A DNA stretch of 64,000 bases, taken from contig JBHIYN010000009.1 of the NCBI GenBank assembly GCA_041984235.1, forward strand, positions 186,001 to 250,000, given 5' to 3'. The notes beneath the pieces are model-generated. The model searched no databases. It was not told the origin of the DNA and saw nothing but the letters and a program-made list of their open reading frames with translations. Origin of the DNA: JBHIYN01 sp041984235 (GTDB taxonomy: Bacteria > Pseudomonadota > Gammaproteobacteria > Ga0077536). The translations under genes and the position numbers were made by a program. The number at the start of each line of letters is the position of its first letter. Within the stretch, counting starts at the first letter, position 1. This document shows, in pieces, positions 15,988 to 23,209 of the stretch.

Positions 15988-17899
15988 GCTGGCTGTCCTC
16001 CACTGCGCTAACCGGAAGATCCGCCGATAGGGCGATCGCGACATCACGGACCCACACCGGCGTCGACGAGAGCACGAACGACTCCCCGGCCCACGCGAGC
16101 AGGAGCGCCTGTCCCATGACGGACGCGATGGCTGCGGCGGCCGGTGGAGGAACTGCGTTTCCGATGCGTTCTCGCCACGCGCTCGTGGCCTTGCCGTCGA
16201 GCGCGAGCGCGGTGTCGTCCTCGAGGACGGGAAAGCCCTGCAGAGCCGCGAGCTCGAGCGTGGTGAACGGGCGGTGCCAGGTGTCATCGAGCGCGATGAT
16301 GAGCGGCGGCTCGACGCGGTCTTTCGGCGCTGGCAGGCGCGGGTCTGCAACTGACCACGGCCCGGTGTCGAGCTTGGCCTTCCCCGGCACAGCGCGGCTG
16401 TGTGAGCCCCACGGCGTTACGCCGTAGTGCCCCGCCGACTGGTACTCGCCGCCGGGCCGCTTGCCGCACTGACGCGGATCAGCGATCGTGAGCCCGCCGC
16501 TGCTCGGCCCGGCCCCGCCGGTGACCGCCGGGCTGGTCTCGTCGTAACGAACGACGCGGAAGACGTTGTTGAACCGGGCCGGCCGCGGATCTGCGACCGA
16601 GGGCGCGCCGCTGCCAGGGCGGGTCGAGCCGGTAACCGTGCCGCCGGCGGCGTCCCACGGCGTCACCCGCAGCTTGTTGCGATAGGCACTGTCGTTCCAT
16701 GGCAGTCGAGGATCCGCGATGGCGAACGCCCCGTTACCCGTTTCGCTTGCGGCGATGACGGTGCGCGCGGTGTCGTCCATGCCGGCGACCTGGTACTTGC
16801 CCTTACCGCTCCAAGAGGCGCCGGGCCGCGGATCGGCCACGGAGAACGCGCCCGCGCCCGGCTGCGCGCGCCCGGTGACAGTCTCGGCCGGCTGGTCCCA
16901 AGGGCGCACCCCGTAGGCGTGGTAGTCGCCCCACGGCGGGGTGCGCGGGTCGGCGATGGCAAAGCGGCCCGTCGCAGGCCGGCCATTGCCGGTAATGGTG
17001 CCCGCGGGCTGGTCCCACGGCTGCACACCCATCGAGCCGTTGTGCCACGCGGTCTCCGGCATCAGTCCGTACTGGGCTGGATCGATGTCCTGCAGCGCGC
17101 GCCAGTCGCGCCCGGCCGGGATCAGCGCAAGCCTCACCCAGGTCAGCCAGCGAAGATTCGGCAGCCGGTGCATGGGGCCGCCGCGCGGATCTTCGGGTAG
17201 TGGCAGATCGTCGAGGACCTGGCCGACGGCACGCAGCGGTCGCTTCGGCGGCTCATACAGGAACGGCGGCACCTTCTCGCGGTGGCGCGCCACCAGCAGG
17301 AACCGCTTGCGGGTCTGCGCCAGCGCCCCGAGCTCGCCGCAGTCATGCGTCGTCTCGGCGACCGCATAGCCGTACCGCTCGAGCAAGGCGGAGATACGGT
17401 CAACCAGCGGCCTCCCGCGCTGTTGAATGCGCGGCACGTTCTCGAGCAGGAAGAACTCCGGCGGGTCGTCCGCCCATGCCTCGAGCGCGAGCCACACGCC
17501 GCGCACGGTAAGCGCATTCAGCGCCTGGTAGCGATCGGTGCCAGCGCGCGCCGGAGACAGCAACCCGGAGAATCCCTTGCACGGCGGAGACGTGAAGACG
17601 ATGTTCGGGCGCTCGTTGCCCGCGGCGCGATGAAGGTCCGCCGGCGTCGCCTCGCGCCAGTCCGCCGGCGGCTCGCTGCCGTGAAAGGCGCGGTACTGGT
17701 CTCGGTCGAACAGGTCGAGGGCGGCGCCCGGCACGCCGGTAAGCGTCTCGAAGTCGCGAACCGCGGCCGGATCGCTGTCGACGCCGCCGATGCAGCGGAA
17801 GCGCGCCTCCGTGCGACCGATGCGGGCGTGCCCCTGGTTGAACCCATGCGCGCCGCCGCCGAGGCCACAGAACAGGTGGAAATGGCGGATCTCGCTCAT
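15974..17899 (-). CDS. C5-cytosine DNA methyltransferase with six-fold internal repeats
   Basis: 641 residues from ATG 17899 (ATGA overlap with the small upstream gene; the frame extends upstream without a good start). Motif I is FCGLGGGAHGF (10-20), catalytic motif IV SPPCKGFSG (104-112), motif VI ENVPRI (153-158), motif VIII QTRKRFLLVA (195-204) and motif X GNAVPPPAA (580-588). Between VIII and X, residues about 285-521 contain six copies of a 37-45 residue unit. Each ends in (A/S/T)-(I/V)-ADPR, preceded by a PWDQPAGTITG-like block. A normal enzyme has one target-recognition domain here, so the enzyme is enlarged by about 200 residues. It would methylate cytosine C5 in phage DNA, presumably against restriction. 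It is near the promoter-proximal end of the left operon. Confidence 0.9.
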   Translation of the reverse strand: MSEIRHFHLFCGLGGGAHGFNQGHARIGRTEARFRCIGGVDSDPAAVRDFETLTGVPGAALDLFDRDQYRAFHGSEPPADWREATPADLHRAAGNERPNIVFTSPPCKGFSGLLSPARAGTDRYQALNALTVRGVWLALEAWADDPPEFFLLENVPRIQQRGRPLVDRISALLERYGYAVAETTHDCGELGALAQTRKRFLLVARHREKVPPFLYEPPKRPLRAVGQVLDDLPLPEDPRGGPMHRLPNLRWLTWVRLALIPAGRDWRALQDIDPAQYGLMPETAWHNGSMGVQPWDQPAGTITGNGRPATGRFAIADPRTPPWGDYHAYGVRPWDQPAETVTGRAQPGAGAFSVADPRPGASWSGKGKYQVAGMDDTARTVIAASETGNGAFAIADPRLPWNDSAYRNKLRVTPWDAAGGTVTGSTRPGSGAPSVADPRPARFNNVFRVVRYDETSPAVTGGAGPSSGGLTIADPRQCGKRPGGEYQSAGHYGVTPWGSHSRAVPGKAKLDTGPWSVADPRLPAPKDRVEPPLIIALDDTWHRPFTTLELAALQGFPVLEDDTALALDGKATSAWRERIGNAVPPPAAAAIASVMGQALLLAWAGESFVLSSTPVWVRDVAIALSADLPVSAVEDSQHGPR

Positions 17900-18063
17900 G
17901 ACGGCTGCTCCCCGGCCGCTCGGCCGAGCGCCTGGGCTACGCGACTGTCGCCAGCGCACTCGTCGCGGGTGGCTTCTTCGTCGAGGGCGTCGTCGTAGAG
18001 CGGATGGTCCTCGGCGCAAAGGATCGCGTCGAGTTCGAGATCGGTGAGTTTGCTCAAGTCCAT
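17896..18063 (-). CDS. Small acidic protein, first gene of the left operon
   Basis: 55 residues from ATG 18063, with GGAGG about 7 nt upstream. Very acidic (LTDLELDAILCAEDHPLYDD and LDEEATRDECAGD). It overlaps the methyltransferase start by 4 nt. Acidic promoter-proximal phage proteins are often DNA mimics or regulators, but nothing here proves that. Confidence 0.6.
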   Translation of the reverse strand: MDLSKLTDLELDAILCAEDHPLYDDALDEEATRDECAGDSRVAQALGRAAGEQPS

Positions 18064-18080
18064 GTCATGCCTCCGAAAAG

Positions 18081-18108
18081 CCCGGGCCCGAAGGCCCGGG
18101 AAAGGGCT
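18081..18108 (-). terminator. UUCG-loop hairpin in the leader of the left operon
   Basis: On the minus strand an 8-bp perfect stem CCCGGGCC / GGCCCGGG closes a TTCG loop (18081-18100) and is followed by CTTTT. It lies between the putative leftward promoter (18154-18182) and the first gene start at 18063. This is the position of an attenuator or tL-type terminator that would need antitermination. Confidence 0.55.
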
Positions 18109-18151
18109 TGGGGGTGGCCCGCCGCGCAGGGGGAGCGCGGGCGGGTTGTCG

Positions 18152-18201
18152 AGAAGTATGGAAAATTTTACAGACAAAAACAAGAAAGATTTTTCATACT
18201 A
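18152..18201. promoter_or_regulatory. Divergent promoters with inverted operator copies
   Basis: An AT-rich island in a GC-rich region. Two inverted copies of a motif TTTT(C/T)CATACT(T/A)C sit at 18152-18163 (minus) and 18190-18201 (plus). Each CATACT can serve as a -10. The leftward promoter has TTGTTT at 18177-18182, 17 nt away. The rightward one has CAGACA at 18170-18175, 18 nt away. Leftward transcription would drive the long left operon, rightward the gene at 18322. A third copy lies in the promoter at 18973-19003. Confidence 0.55.
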
Positions 18202-18321
18202 CGAGCAAAGCGGTACCTTCCCGGGGGCTGGGTTCAGTCGTGTAACGTAGGAAATCCCGCACATGCGAGGCGCGGCTGCGCCGGCGGGAATAACGAAAAA
18301 TCAGGACAGGGGAGGCTACCG

Positions 18322-18570
18322 ATGAAGGTACACGTCCTTCACACTCGGCAGGGAAAAGTCCGCGCAAACGCGGTTTTTAAGCTACTGACACGGCTCGCGC
18401 ACCGGGCTCATGTCGGGGAGATCGAGGATGTTGTCGTGGCGATCCGGACGCCGAGCGGCTGGGAGGTGCTCGCGCCAGAAGAAGAGTGGGGGACTATCTG
18501 CCCGAGTTGCTTCCCACGGCTGATGCGGCGAGACCGTCGGGATCCGGAGGCTCTTTCTGCCGGCGGGTAG
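18322..18570 (+). CDS. Hypothetical protein of the switch region
   Basis: 82 residues. GGGAGG is 6 nt before ATG 18322. The N-terminus reads MKVHVLHTRQGKVRANAVFK and is basic. The C-terminus contains ICPSCFPRLMRRDRRDPE. It runs towards the repressor gene and overlaps its 3' end by 77 nt on the opposite strand. The 116-nt leader between the putative promoter and the start is untranslated. Its placement suggests a part in the lysogeny decision; no family recognised. Confidence 0.55.
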   Translation: MKVHVLHTRQGKVRANAVFKLLTRLAHRAHVGEIEDVVVAIRTPSGWEVLAPEEEWGTICPSCFPRLMRRDRRDPEALSAGG

Positions 18571-18886
18571 TGTCGTCGGCCACGTCGGCAACGTATGAAC
18601 GGGCCGGCGGCCGAAGTGCGACGTAATCATCGACGAGCTTCGCGAGCTCAGGCCACTTGATGTCCGAGGTTACCCCGGGCACCAGCAGCTGCCAGGGCTC
18701 CATTTCGAGCGCGCAGGCGAGTTTTTCGATGAACGTGATAGTGGGCGCGGCTTCCTTCGCGAGGTAGCCGTGGAGCGTCCGCTCATGCATCTCCGCCTTC
18801 TTCGCGATCGCGCGAACGGCACGCTCAGGGATGAGCGCACGGAGGTTGTCCGAAACGATATCGGCGATGGGGTTGGCGTCGTGCAT
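18494..18886 (-). CDS. Helix-turn-helix phage repressor
   Basis: 130 residues from ATG 18886, which has GAGGC 4 nt upstream; the frame is open to ATG 18997 but that start overlaps the divergent promoter. Residues about 12-70 are an XRE-like domain: NLRALIPERAVRAIAKKAEM, HERTLHGYLAKE and PTITFIEKLACALEMEPWQL. This is the pattern of phage CI-type or Cro/CI DNA-binding domains. There is no peptidase domain, so induction by RecA-driven self-cleavage is not evident. It probably binds the CATACT operators at 18152-18201 and 18991-19003. Confidence 0.8.
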   Translation of the reverse strand: MHDANPIADIVSDNLRALIPERAVRAIAKKAEMHERTLHGYLAKEAAPTITFIEKLACALEMEPWQLLVPGVTSDIKWPELAKLVDDYVALRPPARSYVADVADDTTRRQKEPPDPDGLAASAVGSNSGR

Positions 18887-18972
18887 GGCAGCCTCGAGAC
18901 CGGCCAGCGGCCGGGGGCGGGAGTCCGCGATCATAGGCACGCCGCGCTGTAGGCTTCTTGCCGACGGGGTGG

Positions 18973-19003
18973 TTGACATGCGTGTAATATCTTTCATACT
19001 TCC
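18973..19003 (+). promoter_or_regulatory. Rightward promoter with operator over the -10
   Basis: Perfect -35 TTGACA at 18973-18978, spacer of 16 nt, -10 CATACT at 18995-19000. The -10 lies inside CTTTCATACTTCC (18991-19003), the third copy of the operator motif. Transcription should start at about 19007-19009, at the ATG of the Cro-like gene, so the message is probably leaderless. Confidence 0.65.
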
Positions 19004-19008
19004 AAGCC

Positions 19009-19215
19009 ATGAACCTCGTGGCCGTCACCAAGGACCTGCTGGCAGAGCGCCAGTACAAGGTCCGTCACATGTGCGACTCGGTGGGGGTCACGGAGAGCTG
19101 GTTCTACCGCTGGCGCCGCGAAGGCTATGGCAACGCTGGCGTCGAGACCGTCCAGGCCATCCACGACTATCTCATTGATTGCCCGCTGAAAGCGCCACGA
19201 CAGGAGACCGCCTGA
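19009..19215 (+). CDS. Cro-like helix-turn-helix protein
   Basis: 68 residues: TKDLLAERQYKVRHMCDSVG then VTESWFYRWRREGYGNAGVE, a helix-turn-helix with an SWFYRW recognition helix, then VQAIHDYLIDCPL. The first gene of the right operon and divergent from the repressor, the usual place of Cro. No Shine-Dalgarno precedes ATG 19009, which fits the putative promoter 9 nt upstream and a leaderless message. Confidence 0.75.
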   Translation: MNLVAVTKDLLAERQYKVRHMCDSVGVTESWFYRWRREGYGNAGVETVQAIHDYLIDCPLKAPRQETA

Positions 19216-19216
19216 C

Positions 19217-19477
19217 GTGGGGCCGGAAGAGGGGGGTCTCTTCGCGCGGTCGCGGCAGACGAACCCGCTCGGGCCGTGCTCCGAGGACGTCAAGTCACAC
19301 GTCGACGAGACCACCAAGGAGGCCCTGACGGCGCTCGCGTACTCGGCAAACATGTCGGTCAGCGAGTACATCCGGTGGGTCCTCCAGGCGCACGTGCACG
19401 GGCACGGCTTCATGCTGAGGTTAGCGACCTCGCCGGATATGAGAAGGGCCGGATCTGGCCCGGAATCGGACCGGTGA
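19217..19477 (+). CDS. Ribbon-helix-helix-like small regulator
   Basis: 86 residues from GTG 19217, with GGAG 9 nt upstream inside the end of the Cro-like gene. After a flexible N-terminus, CSEDVKSHVDETTKEALTAL and ANMSVSEYIRWVLQAH fit a strand-helix-helix of the Arc/CopG type, often used by phage regulators. The start could be later. It may act in early control downstream of Cro. Confidence 0.55.
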   Translation: MGPEEGGLFARSRQTNPLGPCSEDVKSHVDETTKEALTALAYSANMSVSEYIRWVLQAHVHGHGFMLRLATSPDMRRAGSGPESDR

Positions 19478-19817
19478 CGGCGCAAAGAACAACGGCTACC
19501 GCGCCGGTGCAGTGCCGCCTGGCTTTCTCGCGAGAGTCTTGGCCGGCCGGCAGCCGTTCACACCGAACACGCGCAAAAGCCGCGCGCCGGATGGATCCGG
19601 GCAAGCGCGCGGCACGCCGATCTGCGCCGGCACCCGAATTCTGTGAAGGCCCGCTGTACCACCAGGGGATAGCGATACGGACGTCCGAGGGCACGCCCCG
19701 TGTTCCACAGGTGCATGGCCAATGTGCTGATCAGCGCGACGCTATCGCTGCTGAGGGCTGGCGGGCTACTGCCCCGGCCGGCGGGTATGCCTCGCCGGCC
19801 GGTTTCTGGGGGTAGGT
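19478..19817. other. 340-bp stretch without a convincing gene
   Basis: All three plus frames are partly open. One (from GTG 19473, to 19815) gives 114 residues of unlikely composition. Another, without a start codon, contains GDGAKNNGYRAGAV, reminiscent of small phage proteins, and ends at 19643-19645. This may be a decayed gene. A perfect 10-bp stem CCGGCCGGCG / CGCCGGCCGG (19773-19802) sits just before the replication gene and could be a terminator or RNA element. Confidence 0.4.
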
Positions 19818-20705
19818 GTGGCTCAGAACTTCGCCCAGGTCGATTCCTGCCTCGTTGAGCACCACCACTTCCGCGCGCTGTCGGAGCGCGCCAAGGGGAT
19901 CTGCCAGTTCCTGCGGATCACCCCACGCAACAACGCCGTCGGCTGCTATTACTACCCGGTCAGCCAGATCGCGGACGATTACGACATCCCCTTGGAAGGG
20001 GCTTCGGAGGCCCTTGCCGAGCTCGCAGAGAGGGACTTCGCGCGCTACTGCCCGGTGACCCGTTGGGTGTGGATCCCGAAGCATCTCGACCGCTTCCCGG
20101 TGAAGGGCCGAAATTCGGGCAAGCACGCGCTGTCCGTGCTCGACACCGTGCCGCGCGACTTCTCGTTCGGACCCGAGTTAGTTGCTGTTTTTGAAGCAAA
20201 TCACGACTGGGGCGGCGACGCAGAGGCGGCGGAACTTGACCGCGTTTGGGAGGGTATCCGAAGGGGCTTGGGAGGGGCCTTCGAAGGGGGTTCCTCGCGC
20301 GCGCGTCCAGATCCATATCCAGACTCAGACCCAGATCCAGACTCAGATCCCTCGACTGGCGTCGAGGGATCTTGCGGCGAGTCGCCGAGCGACTCTCCGC
20401 CGGTGCTGAGCATCCCGCTCGTCAAGCGCGACGGCGAGTTCCCGGTGCACGTCGCCGATATCCGGGAGTGGGAGGACTCGTTCCCCGGAGTCGACGTGCT
20501 TGCCGGGTTGAAGCACATCCGGCAATGGGCGATCGACAACCCACCCAAGCGCAAGACGAAGCGCGGGATCCGGGGGTGCATCACCCGCTGGTTGGCCAAG
20601 GCGCAGGACTCAGGCCAGTACCCCCGTACCCGGGGCAGCCGCGCCGCCCCTGAGACCGGTAACGACGCCGCGGCGCGCGCCTGGCTGGAGCAGTCCGGTG
20701 GATAG
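19818..20705 (+). CDS. Replication initiator (lambda O / DnaD-like phage protein)
   Basis: 295 residues from GTG 19818. The N-terminal 110 residues form a winged-helix-like domain (YYYPVSQIADDYDIPLEGAS). A DP-rich linker PDPYPDSDPDPDSDPS lies at about 164-180. The C-terminal domain has FPVHVADIREWEDSFPGVDV, LKHIRQWAIDNPPKRKTKRG and IRGCITRWLAKAQD. This matches the phage replication-protein C-terminal pattern W..xYPxVDV...L..M..W...NP.KRKTxxG. The role is binding the phage origin and recruiting helicase. The linker DNA carries iteron-like repeats, as in lambda O. Confidence 0.8.
   Translation: MAQNFAQVDSCLVEHHHFRALSERAKGICQFLRITPRNNAVGCYYYPVSQIADDYDIPLEGASEALAELAERDFARYCPVTRWVWIPKHLDRFPVKGRNSGKHALSVLDTVPRDFSFGPELVAVFEANHDWGGDAEAAELDRVWEGIRRGLGGAFEGGSSRARPDPYPDSDPDPDSDPSTGVEGSCGESPSDSPPVLSIPLVKRDGEFPVHVADIREWEDSFPGVDVLAGLKHIRQWAIDNPPKRKTKRGIRGCITRWLAKAQDSGQYPRTRGSRAAPETGNDAAARAWLEQSGG
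20306..20350. repeat. Iteron-like CCAGA(T/C)(C/T)C repeats inside the initiator gene
   Basis: A 45-nt tract made of alternating TCCAGATCC, CCAGACTCAGA and CCCAGATCC units in the middle of the replication initiator gene. In lambdoid phages the origin lies at this place as iterons within O. No AT-rich unwinding stretch follows directly, which weakens the parallel. Confidence 0.4.
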
Positions 20706-21330
20706 GCGCGAGGACAGTGCTGCGTTCGCTGAGGCGCTACAGGCCTCCGCCAATGTCTACGGCCGCGACAAGCTGACGGTCGGCACCATCGAGCTCTACT
20801 GGCGTGTGCTGGAACGCTACCCGATCGGCGACGTGTTGACGGCGCTTTCGCGACACCTGGCCGATCCGGACGTCGGGCAGTACATGCCGAAGCCGGCCGA
20901 TGTGGTCCGTCAGATTGACGGCTCCACCGACACGCAGGCGATGCAGGCCTGGGCGCGGGTCATGCGCGCCACGCGCAACCCCGGAACCTACGCCACGGTC
21001 GTGTTCGACGACTGGCGGATACACGCCGCGCTGTCCGACATGGGCGGCTGGGTGAAAGCGGGGGAGTGGGCCGTCGATGAGCTCCCCTACCGCAGCGCCG
21101 AGTTCGAGAAGCGGTACCGCGGGTACCTCCGCATGGACCGGGCGCCGTATCCGGCCCGTCTGGTCGGTCGGGCGGAGCGCGATCTGCCGGCCAGTTACGA
21201 ACCCGATCCGCCGGTTCTGATCGGCGATGCGCGCCTCGCCGAGATGACCTTCGAGGGCGGGACAGCGCCGGCGGGGTTGATCACGCGCACGCTCGGCACT
21301 GCGCTGCGTGCCCTGGGCTACGGCGGATGA
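20698..21330 (+). CDS. DUF6475-like phage replication-associated protein
   Basis: 210 residues from GTG 20698, overlapping the initiator by 8 nt. Recognisable pattern: ANVYGRDKLTVGTIELYWRV, LTALSRHLADPDVGQYMPKP, ADVVRQIDGSTDTQAMQAWA, then VVFDDWRIHAALSDMGGW. These match DUF6475 proteins found after phage replication initiators (PKPADI..., VVFDD, MGGW). Location suggests a helicase-loader or accessory role. Confidence 0.75.
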   Translation: MDRREDSAAFAEALQASANVYGRDKLTVGTIELYWRVLERYPIGDVLTALSRHLADPDVGQYMPKPADVVRQIDGSTDTQAMQAWARVMRATRNPGTYATVVFDDWRIHAALSDMGGWVKAGEWAVDELPYRSAEFEKRYRGYLRMDRAPYPARLVGRAERDLPASYEPDPPVLIGDARLAEMTFEGGTAPAGLITRTLGTALRALGYGG

Positions 21331-21632
21331 GCGCGCCGTCGCAGTGCGACTTCTTCCGGCCTGCGCTCGAGCAGCAATTCCAGCAGTTCCACGCGAAGAA
21401 CCCTCACGTCTACGAGGCGCTTCGAACCCGAGCGTTACGGGCGAAGCGGAAAGGGTTCCGTCCCGGGATCGGCTGCCTGTTCGAAGTGCTGCGGTGGTCC
21501 TACGGGCTCACGACCGAAGGCGATGACTTCAAGTTGAACAACAACTACCGCGCCTTCTACGCGCGGATGCTGATGGACCAGGAGCCCGAGCTCGAGGGCT
21601 TCTTCGAATTGCGTCGTCAGCGGGCGGCATAA
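21327..21632 (+). CDS. Conserved phage protein (NP.VY / RW / FKLNNN type)
   Basis: 101 residues, ATGA overlap with the upstream gene. Contains FHAKNPHVYEALRTRALRAK, then IGCLFEVLRWSYGL and FKLNNNYRAFYARMLM, ending ELEGFFELRRQRA. This conserved small phage family is common in replication/Nin regions; its function is unknown. Confidence 0.7.
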   Translation: MSAPSQCDFFRPALEQQFQQFHAKNPHVYEALRTRALRAKRKGFRPGIGCLFEVLRWSYGLTTEGDDFKLNNNYRAFYARMLMDQEPELEGFFELRRQRAA

Positions 21633-21634
21633 CC

Positions 21635-21958
21635 GTGCGCGCGCCGAAGTTCAGCCCGAACCAGCGCCGCGGCGGCGTAACGCCCGACGCCGCCACTGTG
21701 CGCGCGTCCATCGAGCAGGCCCGGAAATTGGAGGCGCAGGAAGCCGCGCTCGAGGAGCTGCGCCACCGCGTGCTCGTGATCTCTCCGGGCGGGTTCACAT
21801 GGACCCGTCACCGGGCCGTCGCACCGTTCCCACCGGCGATCTGCGAGGACCTGACCGTGCCGCTCGCCTGCGGCACGACGGCCGATCTGCGCGAGTGCAA
21901 CGTCGACCGCGGTCTGTGCAAGCCGCGCGTCTGCCGCGTCTGCTACCCAGGTCGCTGA
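21635..21958 (+). CDS. Hypothetical phage protein
   Basis: 107 residues from GTG 21635, 2 nt after the upstream stop. A helical middle (SIEQARKLEAQEAALEELRH) is followed by a cysteine-bearing C-terminus (CEDLTVPLACG, CNVDRGLCKPRVCRVCYPG) that could bind zinc. No family recognised. Confidence 0.55.
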   Translation: MRAPKFSPNQRRGGVTPDAATVRASIEQARKLEAQEAALEELRHRVLVISPGGFTWTRHRAVAPFPPAICEDLTVPLACGTTADLRECNVDRGLCKPRVCRVCYPGR

Positions 21959-21965
21959 ATGTTCG

Positions 21966-22367
21966 ATGAGCACGAGCGTGACGCTGTGGGACGAGACGGA
22001 GAAAGCGAAAGTGATCGCGGCGCTTGAGCGGATGCCGATCGATCCACTGCGCCCACCCCGACTGCGGTTGATCCCGTACGCCGAGCCGGTGACGCGGCGC
22101 CAGCGCGGCTACTACCGCGGGGTCGTGCTGCCCGCGCTTTGCGATTACACCGGCTACGAAGAGCAGGAGATGCACGAGATCCTGTTGTGGGGGTTCGCGG
22201 ACACCGCCGGCTACCGCGTGGCCGAGGACTACGCCGACTTGAGGCAGTTCGAGATCCTGAACCAGGCGCACATGCGGGAGTTCCTCGACATCGTGCTGCG
22301 CTGGGCAGCCATCGTGATCGAGTGCTACATCCCGTCGCCAGGCGAGCAGCTGAGGGCGGCGGCGTGA
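21966..22367 (+). CDS. NinB/YxF1-like recombination protein (putative)
   Basis: 133 residues. After an N-terminal alpha/beta part comes VTRRQRGYYRGVVLPALCDY, TGYEEQEMHEILLWGFADT and a C-terminal helix REFLDIVLRWAAIVIECYIP. The pattern of R-x-x-Q-x-x-Y and EEMHEIL, together with its place in a Nin-like cluster, suggests a NinB-like single-strand-binding recombination mediator. Pattern and context only. Confidence 0.5.
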   Translation: MSTSVTLWDETEKAKVIAALERMPIDPLRPPRLRLIPYAEPVTRRQRGYYRGVVLPALCDYTGYEEQEMHEILLWGFADTAGYRVAEDYADLRQFEILNQAHMREFLDIVLRWAAIVIECYIPSPGEQLRAAA

Positions 22368-22783
22368 GCTACCCGCAGCGCGCCAACCAGTTCACGAGCC
22401 GCCTGGACGCGCTCCGCCGGCGCAAGCCGGTGTGGTACTGCCTGCAGTGCAGTCTCGACACGTGCGGATCCAAGGTCTGCTCGAACTGCGGCAGCAAGGC
22501 CGAATATTTCCCCAGCACCGGCGAGTTCAAGGCCTACCGTCACCGTCACATGCGGATGATGGCCGGCGAGATCGCAAACCTTCAACTGCATCCCCGCTTC
22601 GACTGCGTCGTGAACGGCATCAAGGTCTGTCGCTACACCGCGGACTGGAGCTACCAGGAGAAGGGCTGGACCGTCGTGCAGGAGTTCAAGGGGTCGCGCG
22701 CGCACGCGTCGCGTGACTCCACCATCCGCCGGAAGCTGGCACAGGCGCTTTTCGGCATCACCATCGAAGTCGTGGAGGCATAA
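22364..22783 (+). CDS. DUF1064-type nuclease with a zinc-ribbon insert
   Basis: 139 residues from GTG 22364 (GTGA overlap with the upstream stop). N-terminal CLQCSLDTCGSKVCSNCGSK looks like a zinc ribbon. Then come SKAEYFPSTGEFKAYRHRHM, EIANLQLHPRFDCVVNGI, YTADWSYQEKG and VVQEFKGSRAH. The E...DW.Y...EFKG arrangement is the restriction-endonuclease-like core of DUF1064 proteins, phage nucleases or resolvases that may replace RusA. It probably resolves Holliday junctions or processes replication ends. Confidence 0.75.
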   Translation: MSYPQRANQFTSRLDALRRRKPVWYCLQCSLDTCGSKVCSNCGSKAEYFPSTGEFKAYRHRHMRMMAGEIANLQLHPRFDCVVNGIKVCRYTADWSYQEKGWTVVQEFKGSRAHASRDSTIRRKLAQALFGITIEVVEA

Positions 22784-22787
22784 GCCA

Positions 22788-23198
22788 ATGGAAGCAGCGA
22801 AGGAAAACGAGAAACAGACCGATCGCCGACAGCGGGCTGCGTCGGAGTCCAGCAACGTCGTCGATCTCGAGGCGCAGCGGAAGAAAACGGAGGCTTTGTA
22901 CAAGGCCGCGCGCGACCAGGCAGAAGCGGCCGCGGCGCTCGAACTCCAGCGGAAATCGCTGAACGCGCAGATCAAGGCCATCTACGACGAGGTCGAGGCG
23001 CTGGGTTTCGACCGGAAGGCGTTCAAGGACATGACGAAATTGAAGGCCAAGTCCGACGAGGAACGGCAGAAGTACGAGGCCAGCCGGCGGCAGCTGGCCA
23101 ATGCGTTCGGCTTCGAGTCCGGCGAGCAGCTGGATGCCTTCGACCCGACCGTACCGGATCCGGATCAGCCGGAACTCGGCGAGAACGTCCAGCACTGA
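22788..23198 (+). CDS. GapR/DUF2312-like protein
   Basis: 136 residues. The core LNAQIKAIYDEVEALGFDRK, AFKDMTKLKAKSDEERQKYE and LANAFGF strongly resembles GapR (IKEVYAEAKGNGFD...LRKxDEDERxEEExxLDLYxxALG), a protein that binds overtwisted AT-rich DNA ahead of replication forks. Here it is preceded by about 60 residues of charged helix and followed by an acidic tail. In a phage it may assist replication or compact DNA. Confidence 0.7.
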   Translation: MEAAKENEKQTDRRQRAASESSNVVDLEAQRKKTEALYKAARDQAEAAAALELQRKSLNAQIKAIYDEVEALGFDRKAFKDMTKLKAKSDEERQKYEASRRQLANAFGFESGEQLDAFDPTVPDPDQPELGENVQH

Positions 23199-23209
23199 GA
23201 CCGGGCGAC

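Noticed and set aside
19473..19815. 114-residue gene upstream of the replication initiator
   Set aside because: Composition is Ala/Arg/Pro-biased with no ribosome site and no recognisable pattern. Another frame over the same DNA looks equally protein-like but lacks a start, so none is supported.
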